64,000 nt of DNA, taken from NCBI RefSeq assembly GCF_019042735.1, contig NZ_JAHQCR010000053.1, forward strand, positions 1 to 64,000, given 5' to 3'. The notes under the pieces were generated by a model. It did not search any database. It was not told where the DNA came from and saw nothing but the letters and a program-made list of their open reading frames with translations. Positions 41,971 to 51,025 of this stretch are shown piece after piece; within the stretch, counting starts at the first letter, position 1; each line of letters begins with the position of its first letter. The stretch is from Evansella alkalicola. GTDB lineage: Bacteria; Bacillota; Bacilli; Bacillales; Salisediminibacteriaceae. Made by a program: the position numbers and the translations under genes.

Positions 41971-43089
41971 TTAAACAAATTGAAACGGATCTGTATGAAG
42001 TTTAGAAACAATCACTTCCGTATCATAATTCTTAGCCTCAATAAAAGCAGCAATCCTTTCTTTAACTGCCTGCTTCATGATTTTTTCCACATTATGCCCT
42101 GGATCTACTATGGCAAGTCCGTCCATCATGGCATCGTGGGCAACATGATAGTACATGTCACCAGTTACGTAAACATCAGCCCCTTTATATAAGGCACTAG
42201 ACACGTATTTATTACCGTCTCCCCCAAGCACTCCAACTTTCTTTACTGGGCGATTTAAATCACCTACAACACGGGCTCCATCTACTTCAAATGCAGTTTT
42301 TACATGGCTTGCAAAATCACGAAGGGACATTTCCGCCGGTAGTTCTCCGATGCGCCCGAGTCCAAGGGGTTTGCCTGGATTCGCCATATCATAAATATCA
42401 TAGGCAGGTTCCTCATAAGGATGGGCCTTAAGCAGCGCGCGTAACACTCTTTTTTCAGCTGATGCATAAAAAACGCTTTCTACCTTCACTTCAGGTACAA
42501 ATTCCATTTTCCCCTGTTTCCCAATAAACGGATTCGTCCCTTCACCAGGCTTAAATGTACCTGTTCCATTTGTGTTAAATGTACAATGACTGTAATTGCC
42601 TATGTGACCCGCTCCTGCAGTTCCAATAGCTTCACGTACTGCGTCTGCCTGTTCTTCTGGAACAAAGACTACAAGCTTCTTTAATGGGTCTTCTGTGGTT
42701 TCTGATAAAACATCTGTATTTTCTAGACCAAGGGCTTCTGCCATTAAATCATTGACACCACCTGGTGCTACATCTAAATTCGTATGCGCTGCATATACCG
42801 TAATATCATGCTTTATAAGCTTCTCTATCGTTCTACCATAAGGTTGATCAGTACGAAGTGCCTTGATCGGCCTAAAAATGATTGGGTGGTGTGCAATAAT
42901 AAGATCCACGCCAGCTTCAATTGCTTCATCTACTACAGGTTCAATCACGTCTAAAGCAACCATAACCTTCTTTACTTGTTTATTGAGTGTTCCTACCTGC
43001 AGTCCAATCTTATCCCCTTCCACAGCGTACGATTTCGGTGAAAAAGATTCAAACTCTTGAATAATCGCTTGCGCATTGGCTTGCTTCAT
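41971..43089 (-). CDS. yqfO: Nif3-like dinuclear metal centre protein YqfO
   Basis: The 372-residue protein belongs to the Nif3 family, with HHPIIFRPIKAL and VYAAHTNLDVAPGGVND as metal-site segments near the N-terminus and GDMYYHVAHDAM, VDPGHNVE at the C-terminus. A CutA/PII-like insert (about 125-235, KLVVFVPEEQADAVREAI) separates the halves, as in B. subtilis YqfO (373 aa). Proposed roles include GTP cyclohydrolase I-like or metal chaperone functions; unsettled. ATG seven bases after GGAGG. It overlaps the trmK stop by four bases, so the two are coupled. Confidence 0.93.
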   Translation of the reverse strand: MKQANAQAIIQEFESFSPKSYAVEGDKIGLQVGTLNKQVKKVMVALDVIEPVVDEAIEAGVDLIIAHHPIIFRPIKALRTDQPYGRTIEKLIKHDITVYAAHTNLDVAPGGVNDLMAEALGLENTDVLSETTEDPLKKLVVFVPEEQADAVREAIGTAGAGHIGNYSHCTFNTNGTGTFKPGEGTNPFIGKQGKMEFVPEVKVESVFYASAEKRVLRALLKAHPYEEPAYDIYDMANPGKPLGLGRIGELPAEMSLRDFASHVKTAFEVDGARVVGDLNRPVKKVGVLGGDGNKYVSSALYKGADVYVTGDMYYHVAHDAMMDGLAIVDPGHNVEKIMKQAVKERIAAFIEAKNYDTEVIVSKLHTDPFQFV

Positions 43090-43793
43090 GATAGTTCCTC
43101 CTTCAACCAAGTAATTTTCTTTTCAATATCACTTTGCTTACTCTCTATATTTGGTGCACTAGCTTCACTTAACTTTACTTTTATTTTTTCTAGCTGTTCA
43201 TGTTCCTTTGTCCACTTTTCTAAAAATGCATTGTTTTTTTCAGAAGAAAGTTTTGGTCCAAGCCATACCTTTTTCTCTACTTCATTTTTGCCGTAGAGAA
43301 ACAGCGGGTCACCAGGTTCTGCTACTAAAACCTCATAAATATGACCATCCTCTTTCAAAATTTCCTCATCAATGAGCTGCCAGTTATTTTCAATCAGCCA
43401 CGCCCTAATACGGTCAGCAGCAATATTAGGCTGTAATATAAGCCTTTCTATGTATGTTAAATGTTCTTTTCCACCTTCTAGAATATCTGCAATGAGGGGA
43501 CCGCCCATACCTGCAATAGTTACAGTATCGATAACTTCCCCTTCTAAAACTGCTAGGCCATTGCCTAATTTCGTTTTTATTTGTTCCTCATACCCATACT
43601 TTTTCACCTGGTTTTCCGCAGCCTGTAGCGGCCCTTTATTCACCTCTCCAGCAATGGCATAGTCAGCAATACCCTGACTGACTAAATAAACAGGTAAATA
43701 TGCGTGATCTGATCCAATATCAGCTATTTTCGCTCCTTTATTTACATATGAAGCTACGGTTTCTAAGCGTTTGGAAATAATTAGTTCATTCAT
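43086..43793 (-). CDS. trmK: tRNA (adenine(22)-N(1))-methyltransferase TrmK
   Basis: The 235-residue SAM-dependent enzyme methylates A22 of tRNA. It has the Rossmann motif VNKGAKIADIGSDHAYLP, then AGEVNKGPLQAA and TVTIAGMGGPLIADIL, characteristic of TrmK (YqfN), and a C-terminal coiled coil (about 175-235). ATG six bases after AGGTG; a GTG three codons upstream is less likely. Operon with yqfO. Confidence 0.93.
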   Translation of the reverse strand: MNELIISKRLETVASYVNKGAKIADIGSDHAYLPVYLVSQGIADYAIAGEVNKGPLQAAENQVKKYGYEEQIKTKLGNGLAVLEGEVIDTVTIAGMGGPLIADILEGGKEHLTYIERLILQPNIAADRIRAWLIENNWQLIDEEILKEDGHIYEVLVAEPGDPLFLYGKNEVEKKVWLGPKLSSEKNNAFLEKWTKEHEQLEKIKVKLSEASAPNIESKQSDIEKKITWLKEELS

Positions 43794-43912
43794 GATTTTC
43801 ACCTATGTTCTAAATTTTGTCTTATATTCGAAGCTAACGAGAAATGGCGCATGGTATGCCATTCGAAAAAAAGAAGGATACGTTTATCCTTCTTTCCTCT
43901 TCATAGCTTATG

Positions 43913-44287
43913 TTATTCTGATTCTTCTAGTAAAAATTCAACAACAGCATCTAATTCATCGTTTGATAACTGTCCGAAAGCAGGCATTCCGCCATCTGTA
44001 CCACCAGAGATGATAGTAGCGATGTCATCTGGACTCATTCGACCTTCTAGATCATTTAATGCTGGATTTCCACCCACACCAGATAAATCACCACCGTGAC
44101 ATGAAATACAGTTTTGCTCGTAAACATGTTCACCTAACTCATATGATGTTTCAAATTGCACTTCTTCAGCGCCATCTTCTCCAGCCATCTCACCGCCTTG
44201 ATTTAAACCATAGAATGACAAGATAATGATTAAACCAATCCCTAACACAGCGGTAATGGCAAACGGATAAAGGGGTTTCCCTTTCAT
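43913..44287 (-). CDS. cccA: Membrane-bound cytochrome c550
   Basis: The 124-residue protein has one N-terminal membrane anchor (about 7-28), an acidic linker and a class I cytochrome c domain. Heme attaches at CISCH (about 61-65), and the distal methionine is in GGMPAFGQL. In B. subtilis CccA carries electrons to a terminal oxidase outside the membrane and lies next to sigA, as here. ATG nine bases after AAAGGAGG. Single gene. Confidence 0.93.
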   Translation of the reverse strand: MKGKPLYPFAITAVLGIGLIIILSFYGLNQGGEMAGEDGAEEVQFETSYELGEHVYEQNCISCHGGDLSGVGGNPALNDLEGRMSPDDIATIISGGTDGGMPAFGQLSNDELDAVVEFLLEESE

Positions 44288-44418
44288 GATTATGTACCTC
44301 CTTTAACAAATGAAATAATTTCAATATTTGAACCCAACGCTTGTGCAATAGCAAAGCTATCACTAATTGTACTTTAAAAAACAATAATAGAAAAGTAAAA
44401 TGAAATACACTGGAAAAG

Positions 44419-45153
44419 CTAAGAAGTTGTTTTTACATTGTGGAAGATCTCAATCATCTTTCTAGGATCATTTGTAATGATGGAATCCACTCGAAGCTTA
44501 TGGCATTTCAGAGCTTCCTTTATGCTTTGAATATGATAAGTTCTTATCGGGATACCACTAGTACTCCATTTCCTATAAAACCTTGCTCCATAATAACTAT
44601 GGCGGATATGGATCGCATCAGCGCCAACTTTGCTTAAATATTCCTTCGCCCTAAAAAAAGGGCTTTTCGTTAACAACGCTGTTTTTATACTTTGGTGCTT
44701 TTCTTTAATATACGATAGGTATGGAGGGTAAAAGGACGAGATTACAATATTATCTCCTAACTCCGAATTATCAATTAACCCCATACACTTATCAACAAAA
44801 GCATGATGAAGAGTTTTCTGTTTTTTCAACTCCACGTGAAGGGTTATTTGTTTATCTGTAGCCCAGTTCAAGACTTCCTCGAATGAAGGAATCTTTTCTC
44901 CCCTAAAAATTTCATGAAACCAGCTTCCAGCATCAAATTGCCGTAATTCATTAAAAGTAAAAGAGCTAACATAGCCACGCCCATTTGTTGTACGGTCTAT
45001 TTTACTATCGTGAATGACAACTGGAACTTCATCTTTTGTAAACTGCAAATCAAGTTCGATTCCATCTACTAAATATGATGATGCAGAGTAAAACGCAGCC
45101 ATCGTATTTTCTGGAGTATATCTTTTGTTACCTCTGTGGGCGATAATTTTCAT
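44419..45153 (-). CDS. Glycerophosphodiester phosphodiesterase
   Basis: The 244-residue GDPD-family TIM barrel starts MKIIAHRGNKRYTPENTMAA with the catalytic HRG, followed by GIELDLQFTKDEVPVVIHD and HVELKK, which supply the metal and acid-base residues. It hydrolyses glycerophosphodiesters to glycerol 3-phosphate. No signal peptide with this start; a GTG thirteen codons upstream would add a short hydrophobic stretch. The ribosome site GAGGTG is somewhat far (12 bases). Not part of the cccA-sigA block in B. subtilis. Confidence 0.88.
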   Translation of the reverse strand: MKIIAHRGNKRYTPENTMAAFYSASSYLVDGIELDLQFTKDEVPVVIHDSKIDRTTNGRGYVSSFTFNELRQFDAGSWFHEIFRGEKIPSFEEVLNWATDKQITLHVELKKQKTLHHAFVDKCMGLIDNSELGDNIVISSFYPPYLSYIKEKHQSIKTALLTKSPFFRAKEYLSKVGADAIHIRHSYYGARFYRKWSTSGIPIRTYHIQSIKEALKCHKLRVDSIITNDPRKMIEIFHNVKTTS

Positions 45154-45336
45154 CGATGAGAATAACACCTCTTCCCAAAATGCTGAAAACACAATCCTAC
45201 ACCACTATAATATCATTAAGCTATTTAATATCAAATTATTCATGGCCCATTTTTGCATGAAAAGATTTTTATAAAGTGATTTGCATTAGGGAGAAAAACT
45301 AAGTAAAATAAATACAAATGATAACGCTAACATTAA

Positions 45337-45462
45337 GAAAAGCGCAAGCGCCTATGGTCACGAGCGTAGGGCAGTGGAGGAATGACAATTAGAAGTCGCG
45401 CTTTTTAGACTTCTATTGTCATTTCGAAGTGCCCCGTAGCGAGTAGGCGCTGGAGCTAGACA
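45337..45462. repeat. Dispersed hairpin repeat, 'AGCGCCTA...TAGGCGCT' family
   Basis: A 126-bp element with long imperfect internal symmetry: AGCGCCTA (45347-45354) pairs with TAGGCGCT (45444-45451), and GACAATTAGAAGTC pairs imperfectly with GACTTCTATTGTC near the centre. AAAAGCGCAAGCGCC at the left and GCTGGAGCTAGACA at the right are edges I recognise from repeats scattered in many Bacillus genomes. It lies between the GDPD and sigA genes. No gene. Confidence 0.8.
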
Positions 45463-45502
45463 ATGTTTCGAAGAAAATATTTATTTTTCTAATCACTACT
45501 TT

Positions 45503-45529
45503 AAAGCGAAAGCGCCTATGGTCACGAGC
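45503..45529. repeat. Truncated second copy of the 45.3-kb repeat
   Basis: AAAGCGAAAGCGCCTATGGT and a further CACGAG repeat the left end of the preceding element almost exactly, then stop. Confidence 0.75.
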
Positions 45530-45536
45530 TGCAAAT

Positions 45537-45564
45537 AAAAAGCCTGACAAGGGAATGTCAGGCT
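45537..45564 (-). terminator. Terminator of the dnaG-sigA operon
   Basis: AGCCTGACA (45541-45549) pairs with TGTCAGGCT (45556-45564); TTTTATTT follows on the reverse strand. Confidence 0.88.
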
Positions 45565-45573
45565 CTCAATGTA

Positions 45574-46692
45574 CTATTCTAAAAAGTCTTTTAACCGTTT
45601 ACTACGACTCGGGTGGCGAAGCTTACGCAAAGCCTTTGCTTCAATTTGACGGATACGCTCACGAGTAACGCCGAACACCTTCCCAACCTCTTCCAGGGTG
45701 CGTGTTCTGCCGTCATCTAAGCCAAAGCGGAGTCTTAGTACATTTTCTTCACGATCAGTTAGTGTATCTAATACGTCTTCTAATTGCTCTTTTAATAGCT
45801 CATATGCGGCTGCATCGGATGGAGCTAGTGCTTCCTGATCCTCGATGAAATCACCTAAATGGGAGTCATCTTCTTCCCCAATTGGTGTTTCTAGAGAAAC
45901 TGGTTCCTGAGCAATTTTGAGAATTTCTCGAACCTTTTCGGGTGTTAAGTCCATTTCTTTTGAAACTTCCTCTGGCGTTGGTTCACGACCAAGATCTTGA
46001 AGAAGCTGTCGTTGTACCCTAATTAATTTATTAATGGTTTCAACCATATGAACTGGTATACGGATCGTTCTTGCTTGGTCAGCAATGGCCCTTGTAATAG
46101 CCTGACGAATCCACCAAGTAGCATACGTACTAAATTTATACCCCTTATTATAATCAAACTTCTCAACTGCTTTAATAAGACCCATATTTCCTTCTTGAAT
46201 AAGATCTAAGAAGAGCATACCTCTACCTACATAACGCTTTGCAATACTTACTACAAGTCTAAGGTTTGCCTCAGCTAAACGACGCTTAGCTTCTTCATCA
46301 CCGTTTTCTATTTTTTTCGCTAAGTCAATTTCTTCAACGGCTGATAGAAGGGGTACACGCCCTATCTCTTTTAGATACATTCTAACAGGGTCGTTAATTT
46401 TAATTCCCGGAGGAACACTTAAATCACTTAAGTCAAATTCCGCTTCTTCTTTTTCTACTTGTTGAAGACTTGGAACCGCTTCTGTTTCATTAAGAATTTC
46501 AACCCCCTGTTCACCTAAAAATTCAAAGAACTCATCCATTTGATCAGAATCCTGTTCAAATGCAGCTAGGCGTTCCGTTATTTCTGCATAAGATAAATTC
46601 CCTTGTTTTTTCCCAAGTTCTAGTAATTGCTCTTTAACTTGATCGATGGTTAAATCACCTTCCGCCATTGGGCGTATCGGTTTCTCAGCCAT
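45574..46692 (-). CDS. sigA: Primary RNA polymerase sigma factor SigA (RpoD)
   Basis: The 372-residue housekeeping sigma factor has region 1.1 (1-80), region 2 with DPVRMYLKEIG, LRLVVSIAKRYVGRGM and YKFSTYATWWIRQAI, region 3 with IRIPVHMVETINKL, and region 4 with LRFGLDDGRTRTLEEVG and VTRERIRQIEAKALRKLRHP. Length matches B. subtilis SigA (371). ATG seven bases after GGAGG. It follows dnaG, forming the conserved macromolecular synthesis operon, and has a terminator. Confidence 0.98.
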   Translation of the reverse strand: MAEKPIRPMAEGDLTIDQVKEQLLELGKKQGNLSYAEITERLAAFEQDSDQMDEFFEFLGEQGVEILNETEAVPSLQQVEKEEAEFDLSDLSVPPGIKINDPVRMYLKEIGRVPLLSAVEEIDLAKKIENGDEEAKRRLAEANLRLVVSIAKRYVGRGMLFLDLIQEGNMGLIKAVEKFDYNKGYKFSTYATWWIRQAITRAIADQARTIRIPVHMVETINKLIRVQRQLLQDLGREPTPEEVSKEMDLTPEKVREILKIAQEPVSLETPIGEEDDSHLGDFIEDQEALAPSDAAAYELLKEQLEDVLDTLTDREENVLRLRFGLDDGRTRTLEEVGKVFGVTRERIRQIEAKALRKLRHPSRSKRLKDFLE

Positions 46693-46728
46693 GCGACCCC
46701 TCCTTCCTATGATTCAAGACAATAAAAA

Positions 46729-48546
46729 CTATGTGTTTTTCAGTGTTTGCTCCATCTTTATGATATCCATTCCAATGGTGGCTGCTTTAAGATAGTCTTT
46801 TTCTTCTTCTGCTTTTTTCCTAGCCAGCTTTAATTTTTCAATTTCGAGCTTTTTAGGGAATTTCTTTATTTGGTTAAAATAATCTTCCAGCTCTTGCTCA
46901 GACAGATCATCCGCTATCGTCATCATCGCAATCTCTGTTGTAATTCGTTTTAAATCTTTATCCTCTAATTGTTCTATAAAAAGGGATGGATTAGGCTCGT
47001 ACCCCTTACTATAAAAGGTATATAGATGAGCAGCTATGGCTTGATATTGATCTATATTAAATGCTCCCCCGACGCGTTCTTCCACTTGAAACGCAACACT
47101 TTTGTTCTGCAGCATGTGGGCTAAGAGCAATTTCTCCGCCGCTTCATGTGCAGGAAGTAGTTTCTTCTGTGCGGGGATATGCATTGTCTTTTGGATTGTT
47201 TTATTATTATCCTGTTTATCCTGCCGCGATTGTGATTTGTAAATTTGAACTTGTTCCTGCTTTAATGCTTCCAGGGATAATGAGAATTCTTCTGAAAGCT
47301 GTCTCAAATAATGATCACGTTCAACAGCATGCTTGAGCTTTGAAATCTCTTGAAGGATTCTTTGAATATAATCTAACCTTTGGCCTTCATCTTGTAAGTT
47401 TTTCCCACGTCTGAAATATTGAAACTTAAAACCCATTAATGTTAAGCTTTGACCAATAATGTCCTGCGAAAACCGTTCCACACCATTTTTTTGAATATAA
47501 TCGTCTGGATCCATTCCATCAGGCAGCTTCGCTACTTTCACACGTATTCCTGTTCCCTCTAAAATTTGGGCGTTTTTAAAAGTAGCATTCTGCCCTGCAT
47601 TATCGGAGTCATAGCATAAAATGACTTGATCAGTATTACGGCGCAGCATCTTCGCCTGCCCCTCTGTAAGGGCTGTGCCTAAAGTTGCAACTCCGTTGTC
47701 TATACCCGCTCTCCAGGCAGCAATAACATCAACATACCCTTCAAAAAGAACTGCTTCATTCTTTTTTCTAATGGACTTTCTGGCCTCGTGTATGTAATAA
47801 AGTGTTTCACTTTTATTAAATACACCAGATTCTGGGCTATTTAAATATTTAGGGTTTCCCTCCTTTAGAATTCGACCTCCAAAGGCAATGATTTTCCCTT
47901 GTTTATTCCAAATAGGAAACATAATTCTGTCACGGAATCGGTCAAAGGGCTTTTGATCAAATTCTCTGACTGAAAGCAATCCGCAATCCACCATTTCCGA
48001 TAATGGGAGATTTCTTTTTTGTAAAAAATTCGTGAGAAAATCCCATGAGTTAGGTGCATAACCAATTTGAAATTTATCGATTGCTTCCTTCGTAAACCCC
48101 CGTTCTCGGAGGTATTCTCTCGCAGCCTTTCCTTCCTCTGTGGCAGTGAGGATATGGTGATAAAGTTTAGCAGCCAATATATGACCGTTATACCATTGGT
48201 TTAAGGTGTCATCTTCCTTTGATTGATTATCCCCTAAATCTACCTCTGGCAGTGATACATTTCCTTTATCAGCTACTTTTACAATTGATTCAACGAAAGA
48301 TAACCCTTCTATTTCCATTACAAATGAGAATACATTACCTCCAGCTCCACAACCAAAGCAATGGTACAATTGCTTATCTTGTGAAACGGAAAATGATGGT
48401 GTTTTCTCCCCATGAAACGGACATAACCCAATAAGGTTTCTTCCTTGCTTTTTCAATTGAACATATTCACTAATCACGTCCACAATGTCTACGGATCTTC
48501 TGACCTCATCTACTTTTTCTTCCGATATACGTGGACTCACTTTCAT
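46729..48546 (-). CDS. dnaG: DNA primase
   Basis: The 605-residue primase has an N-terminal CHC2 zinc finger (CPFHGEKTPSF ... YHCFGCGAGG), a TOPRIM catalytic core (FEGYVDVIAAWRAG, LCYDSDNAGQ) and a helical C-terminal DnaB-binding domain (from about 455). It makes RNA primers for Okazaki fragments. It is followed 36 bases later by sigA. The start ATG is near AAGGTTGGTGA; a few codons' uncertainty remains. Confidence 0.97.
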   Translation of the reverse strand: MKVSPRISEEKVDEVRRSVDIVDVISEYVQLKKQGRNLIGLCPFHGEKTPSFSVSQDKQLYHCFGCGAGGNVFSFVMEIEGLSFVESIVKVADKGNVSLPEVDLGDNQSKEDDTLNQWYNGHILAAKLYHHILTATEEGKAAREYLRERGFTKEAIDKFQIGYAPNSWDFLTNFLQKRNLPLSEMVDCGLLSVREFDQKPFDRFRDRIMFPIWNKQGKIIAFGGRILKEGNPKYLNSPESGVFNKSETLYYIHEARKSIRKKNEAVLFEGYVDVIAAWRAGIDNGVATLGTALTEGQAKMLRRNTDQVILCYDSDNAGQNATFKNAQILEGTGIRVKVAKLPDGMDPDDYIQKNGVERFSQDIIGQSLTLMGFKFQYFRRGKNLQDEGQRLDYIQRILQEISKLKHAVERDHYLRQLSEEFSLSLEALKQEQVQIYKSQSRQDKQDNNKTIQKTMHIPAQKKLLPAHEAAEKLLLAHMLQNKSVAFQVEERVGGAFNIDQYQAIAAHLYTFYSKGYEPNPSLFIEQLEDKDLKRITTEIAMMTIADDLSEQELEDYFNQIKKFPKKLEIEKLKLARKKAEEEKDYLKAATIGMDIIKMEQTLKNT

Positions 48547-48594
48547 TCACCAACCTTCGTATAAGGGATGGCGTATATAGTTTCGCCCTCTCCG

Positions 48595-49062
48595 TCAAAA
48601 ATCCTGCTTAATTGACAAGATTTTTTCTAATTCTTTTAAAAAATTTTCCCGATCCTGCTCGGTAAGTTTTTTAGGTCCCTTAGATTTCCCTCCAGCTCGA
48701 CGTTGTTTAGCAGAGCGATATCTAGAATCTAACAAGTAATCGATATTATGGTTGGTGATCCATTTCCCCCTTGATGTTAGAATTAGAACTCCCTTTGCTA
48801 ATAGTAGGCTTGATAAACCAAGATCGTCCGTTACTGCTAGATCTCCAGAATGAACTAAATTTGCAATCTTCAAGTCTGCAGCCTCCCTATCTTGGTCAAC
48901 AAAGATTTGCTTGACTAAAGGAGGAAAATCTTCTTTTCGCACATGTGCATAAGATGACACAAAAGTAACTTGGACTGAATATCTTGATGCTGCCGAAATA
49001 ATTTCTTTAACTACAGGACAAGAGTCTCCATCGACAAAAATCTGTTTCATTTCTTTTTGCAT
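48595..49062 (-). CDS. yqxD: YaiI/YqxD family protein (UPF0178)
   Basis: The 155-residue PIN-like protein has QIFVDGDSCPVVKEIISAAS at the N-terminus, KIANLVHSGDLAVTDDLGLSS in the middle and a basic tail QRRAGGKSKGPKKL. The Asp residues suggest a nuclease-like metal site, but no function is proven. The orthologue lies just upstream of dnaG in B. subtilis. The start is uncertain: ATG at 49062 or four codons later; the ribosome site AAAGGATG is 16 bases from the first. Confidence 0.85.
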   Translation of the reverse strand: MQKEMKQIFVDGDSCPVVKEIISAASRYSVQVTFVSSYAHVRKEDFPPLVKQIFVDQDREAADLKIANLVHSGDLAVTDDLGLSSLLLAKGVLILTSRGKWITNHNIDYLLDSRYRSAKQRRAGGKSKGPKKLTEQDRENFLKELEKILSIKQDF

Positions 49063-49434
49063 AGTTCTTAATTCTACATCCTTTGAAAGAATCCTTCTTC
49101 CTATTTCATTAGAATAAATCCCATTTACTATCTTTACCAAAATAAAAAGAAAAAGTCTTGACATTTACAATTTATTTGTTCTTTTTTTAATTTATGCTAC
49201 TATGTAATGAAAAGTTATGATTAAATCACAATATTTCATTATATAGTATCAACTAAAGTTACGCTAGACATATGCCCAATAAAATATACATATTTTTTAA
49301 TTTTTTCTTTATGTGAAAAATTTATGACAATTTTTCAAACAAATAGCATGACAACACTTACCAAATAAAAAAATAAAAAGAAATACAGAAAATATTCTTT
49401 CTGCATTTCTTATTTGAAAACGCATATACTTTTT
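49063..49434. other. AT-rich intergenic region
   Basis: About 370 bases of very AT-rich sequence between the PPDK regulator gene and yqxD. A longer yqxD frame reaches into it without a start signal. No RNA gene or repeat recognised; probably contains the yqxD-dnaG-sigA promoter. Confidence 0.4.
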
Positions 49435-50265
49435 TTACTTACTTTTCTCTTTATTTTTCCGAACCATGTGGTTGATAATGTTCGCAGTCTCTTCCACTGC
49501 TTTGTTCGAAACATCAATGACATTACAACCGATTCGGTCCATAATCTTATTGGCGTACTCAAGTTCCTCTGTTATGCGGTCAAAATTAGCATAGCTTGCT
49601 TCTTCCTTTAATCCTAATGATCTCAGACGTTCGGCACGTATGGAGTTTAACTTATCAGGACTAATTTTTAAACCAATTACCTTTTCTTTAGGAATCTTAA
49701 ATAATTCCTCTGGTGGATCCACTTCCGGTACTAGAGGTATATTTGCTACCTTCAGTCGTTTATGGGCAAGGTATTGCGATAGTGGTGTCTTAGATGTACG
49801 TGAGACACCAATTAACACGACATCTGCTCGCAATACTCCTCGAGGATCCCTACCATCATCGTATTTTACAGCAAACTCTATTGCCTCTACCTTACGGAAG
49901 TAATCTTCATCCAATGTGTGCATTAAGCCTGGTTCATTACGAGGCTTCCCCTCAAAACTGCTTTCAAGCAAATCCATCATCGGACTCAATATGTCGCAAA
50001 TAGGTATATCTTCTTTTTTTGCTTGTCCTAGTAAATGCTCCCTCACTTCTGGGACAACGAGGGTAAATGCAATGATTCCCCCGACTTCTTTTGCCTGAGC
50101 AACAACCTCATCAACAGTTCCTGTATCCTCGACATAAGGTATACGTCTAATTTTCAGGTTCGTGTCTAAATACTGGCTTGCGGCTGCCTTCACAACCATT
50201 TCCGCTGTTTCCCCAACGGAGTCAGAAACTACATAAACAATTTGTTCTGTATCCATCTCCAACAA
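49435..50265 (-). CDS. yqfL: Pyruvate, phosphate dikinase regulatory protein (YqfL)
   Basis: The 276-residue PPSR family bifunctional kinase/phosphorylase has VYVVSDSVGETAEMVVKAA at the N-terminus, the P-loop-like LIGVSRTSKTPLSQYLA (about 152-168) and KVIGLKISPDKL. In B. subtilis YqfL is cotranscribed with ccpN and counteracts it. The best start is the TTG nine bases after AAGGGAG; the ATG three codons later abuts TTGGAG with no spacing. It lies 20 bases after ccpN here too, so the control pair is conserved. Confidence 0.93.
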   Translation of the reverse strand: MLEMDTEQIVYVVSDSVGETAEMVVKAAASQYLDTNLKIRRIPYVEDTGTVDEVVAQAKEVGGIIAFTLVVPEVREHLLGQAKKEDIPICDILSPMMDLLESSFEGKPRNEPGLMHTLDEDYFRKVEAIEFAVKYDDGRDPRGVLRADVVLIGVSRTSKTPLSQYLAHKRLKVANIPLVPEVDPPEELFKIPKEKVIGLKISPDKLNSIRAERLRSLGLKEEASYANFDRITEELEYANKIMDRIGCNVIDVSNKAVEETANIINHMVRKNKEKSK

Positions 50266-50285
50266 TAACGGCTCCCTTCCAGCTG

Positions 50286-50936
50286 TTAATAAAATTCATC
50301 CAAAGCAATCTGCACAAATGCTTTCGTAATATTTGTTTTTGTGATTCTTCCTACTACTTCATATTTCGTTTCCCCACCGACGTTCACTTCTTTCACAATC
50401 GGTAATCCATCAATTTGCTTATTAATTAATTGATTTGCTATATCCACGACATAATCATCTAATTTACAAGTAGTAATGTTAGGCATTCTCGTCATGATGA
50501 TGCTTACAGGAATAGATTCTGTATCCTGTTTCCCCATGCTAGCCCTCAACAAATCTTTTCGCGATAAAACACCTACGAGGTATGACTCACTGTTGACGAC
50601 AAATAGGGTGCCCACATCCTCTAAAAACATCGTGCATATTGCATCGTAAACAGACGCTGATTCATTCACGACTACTGGAATTGACTGATAGGCCTTTACT
50701 GTTAATTTCTTAATTCGCTCCGTTAGTAACTGTGAACCAGTTTTCCCAGTAAAAAAGTAACCAACGCGAGGCCTAGCATCCAAATAACCTGCCATCGTTA
50801 ATATGGCTAAATCGGGACGCAGTGTCGCTCTCGTCAAAGACAGCCTTTCAGCAATCTGCTCACCTGTGATTGGGCCATTATCTTTAACTATCTGTAATAT
50901 TGTCTCTTGCCGTTTATTCAGTTCGATTATCCTCAC
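50286..50936 (-). CDS. ccpN: Gluconeogenesis repressor CcpN
   Basis: The 216-residue regulator has an N-terminal HTH (GEQIAERLSLTRATLRPDL, about 25-43) and two CBS domains (about 80-140 and 150-210; IPVVVNESASVYDAI, GVLSRKDLL). It represses gapB and pckA in glucose in B. subtilis, sensing nucleotides through CBS. GTG start; an exact ribosome site is unclear (GAGGGCG lies close). First gene of the ccpN-yqfL pair. Confidence 0.94.
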   Translation of the reverse strand: MRIIELNKRQETILQIVKDNGPITGEQIAERLSLTRATLRPDLAILTMAGYLDARPRVGYFFTGKTGSQLLTERIKKLTVKAYQSIPVVVNESASVYDAICTMFLEDVGTLFVVNSESYLVGVLSRKDLLRASMGKQDTESIPVSIIMTRMPNITTCKLDDYVVDIANQLINKQIDGLPIVKEVNVGGETKYEVVGRITKTNITKAFVQIALDEFY

Positions 50937-51025
50937 CGCCCTCTGTACAAAGACACTTGAATATCTCCATCTCTCTCATAATAACCATTATACCTCATTA
51001 CAGTTCCCACAGAAATGATTCCTAT

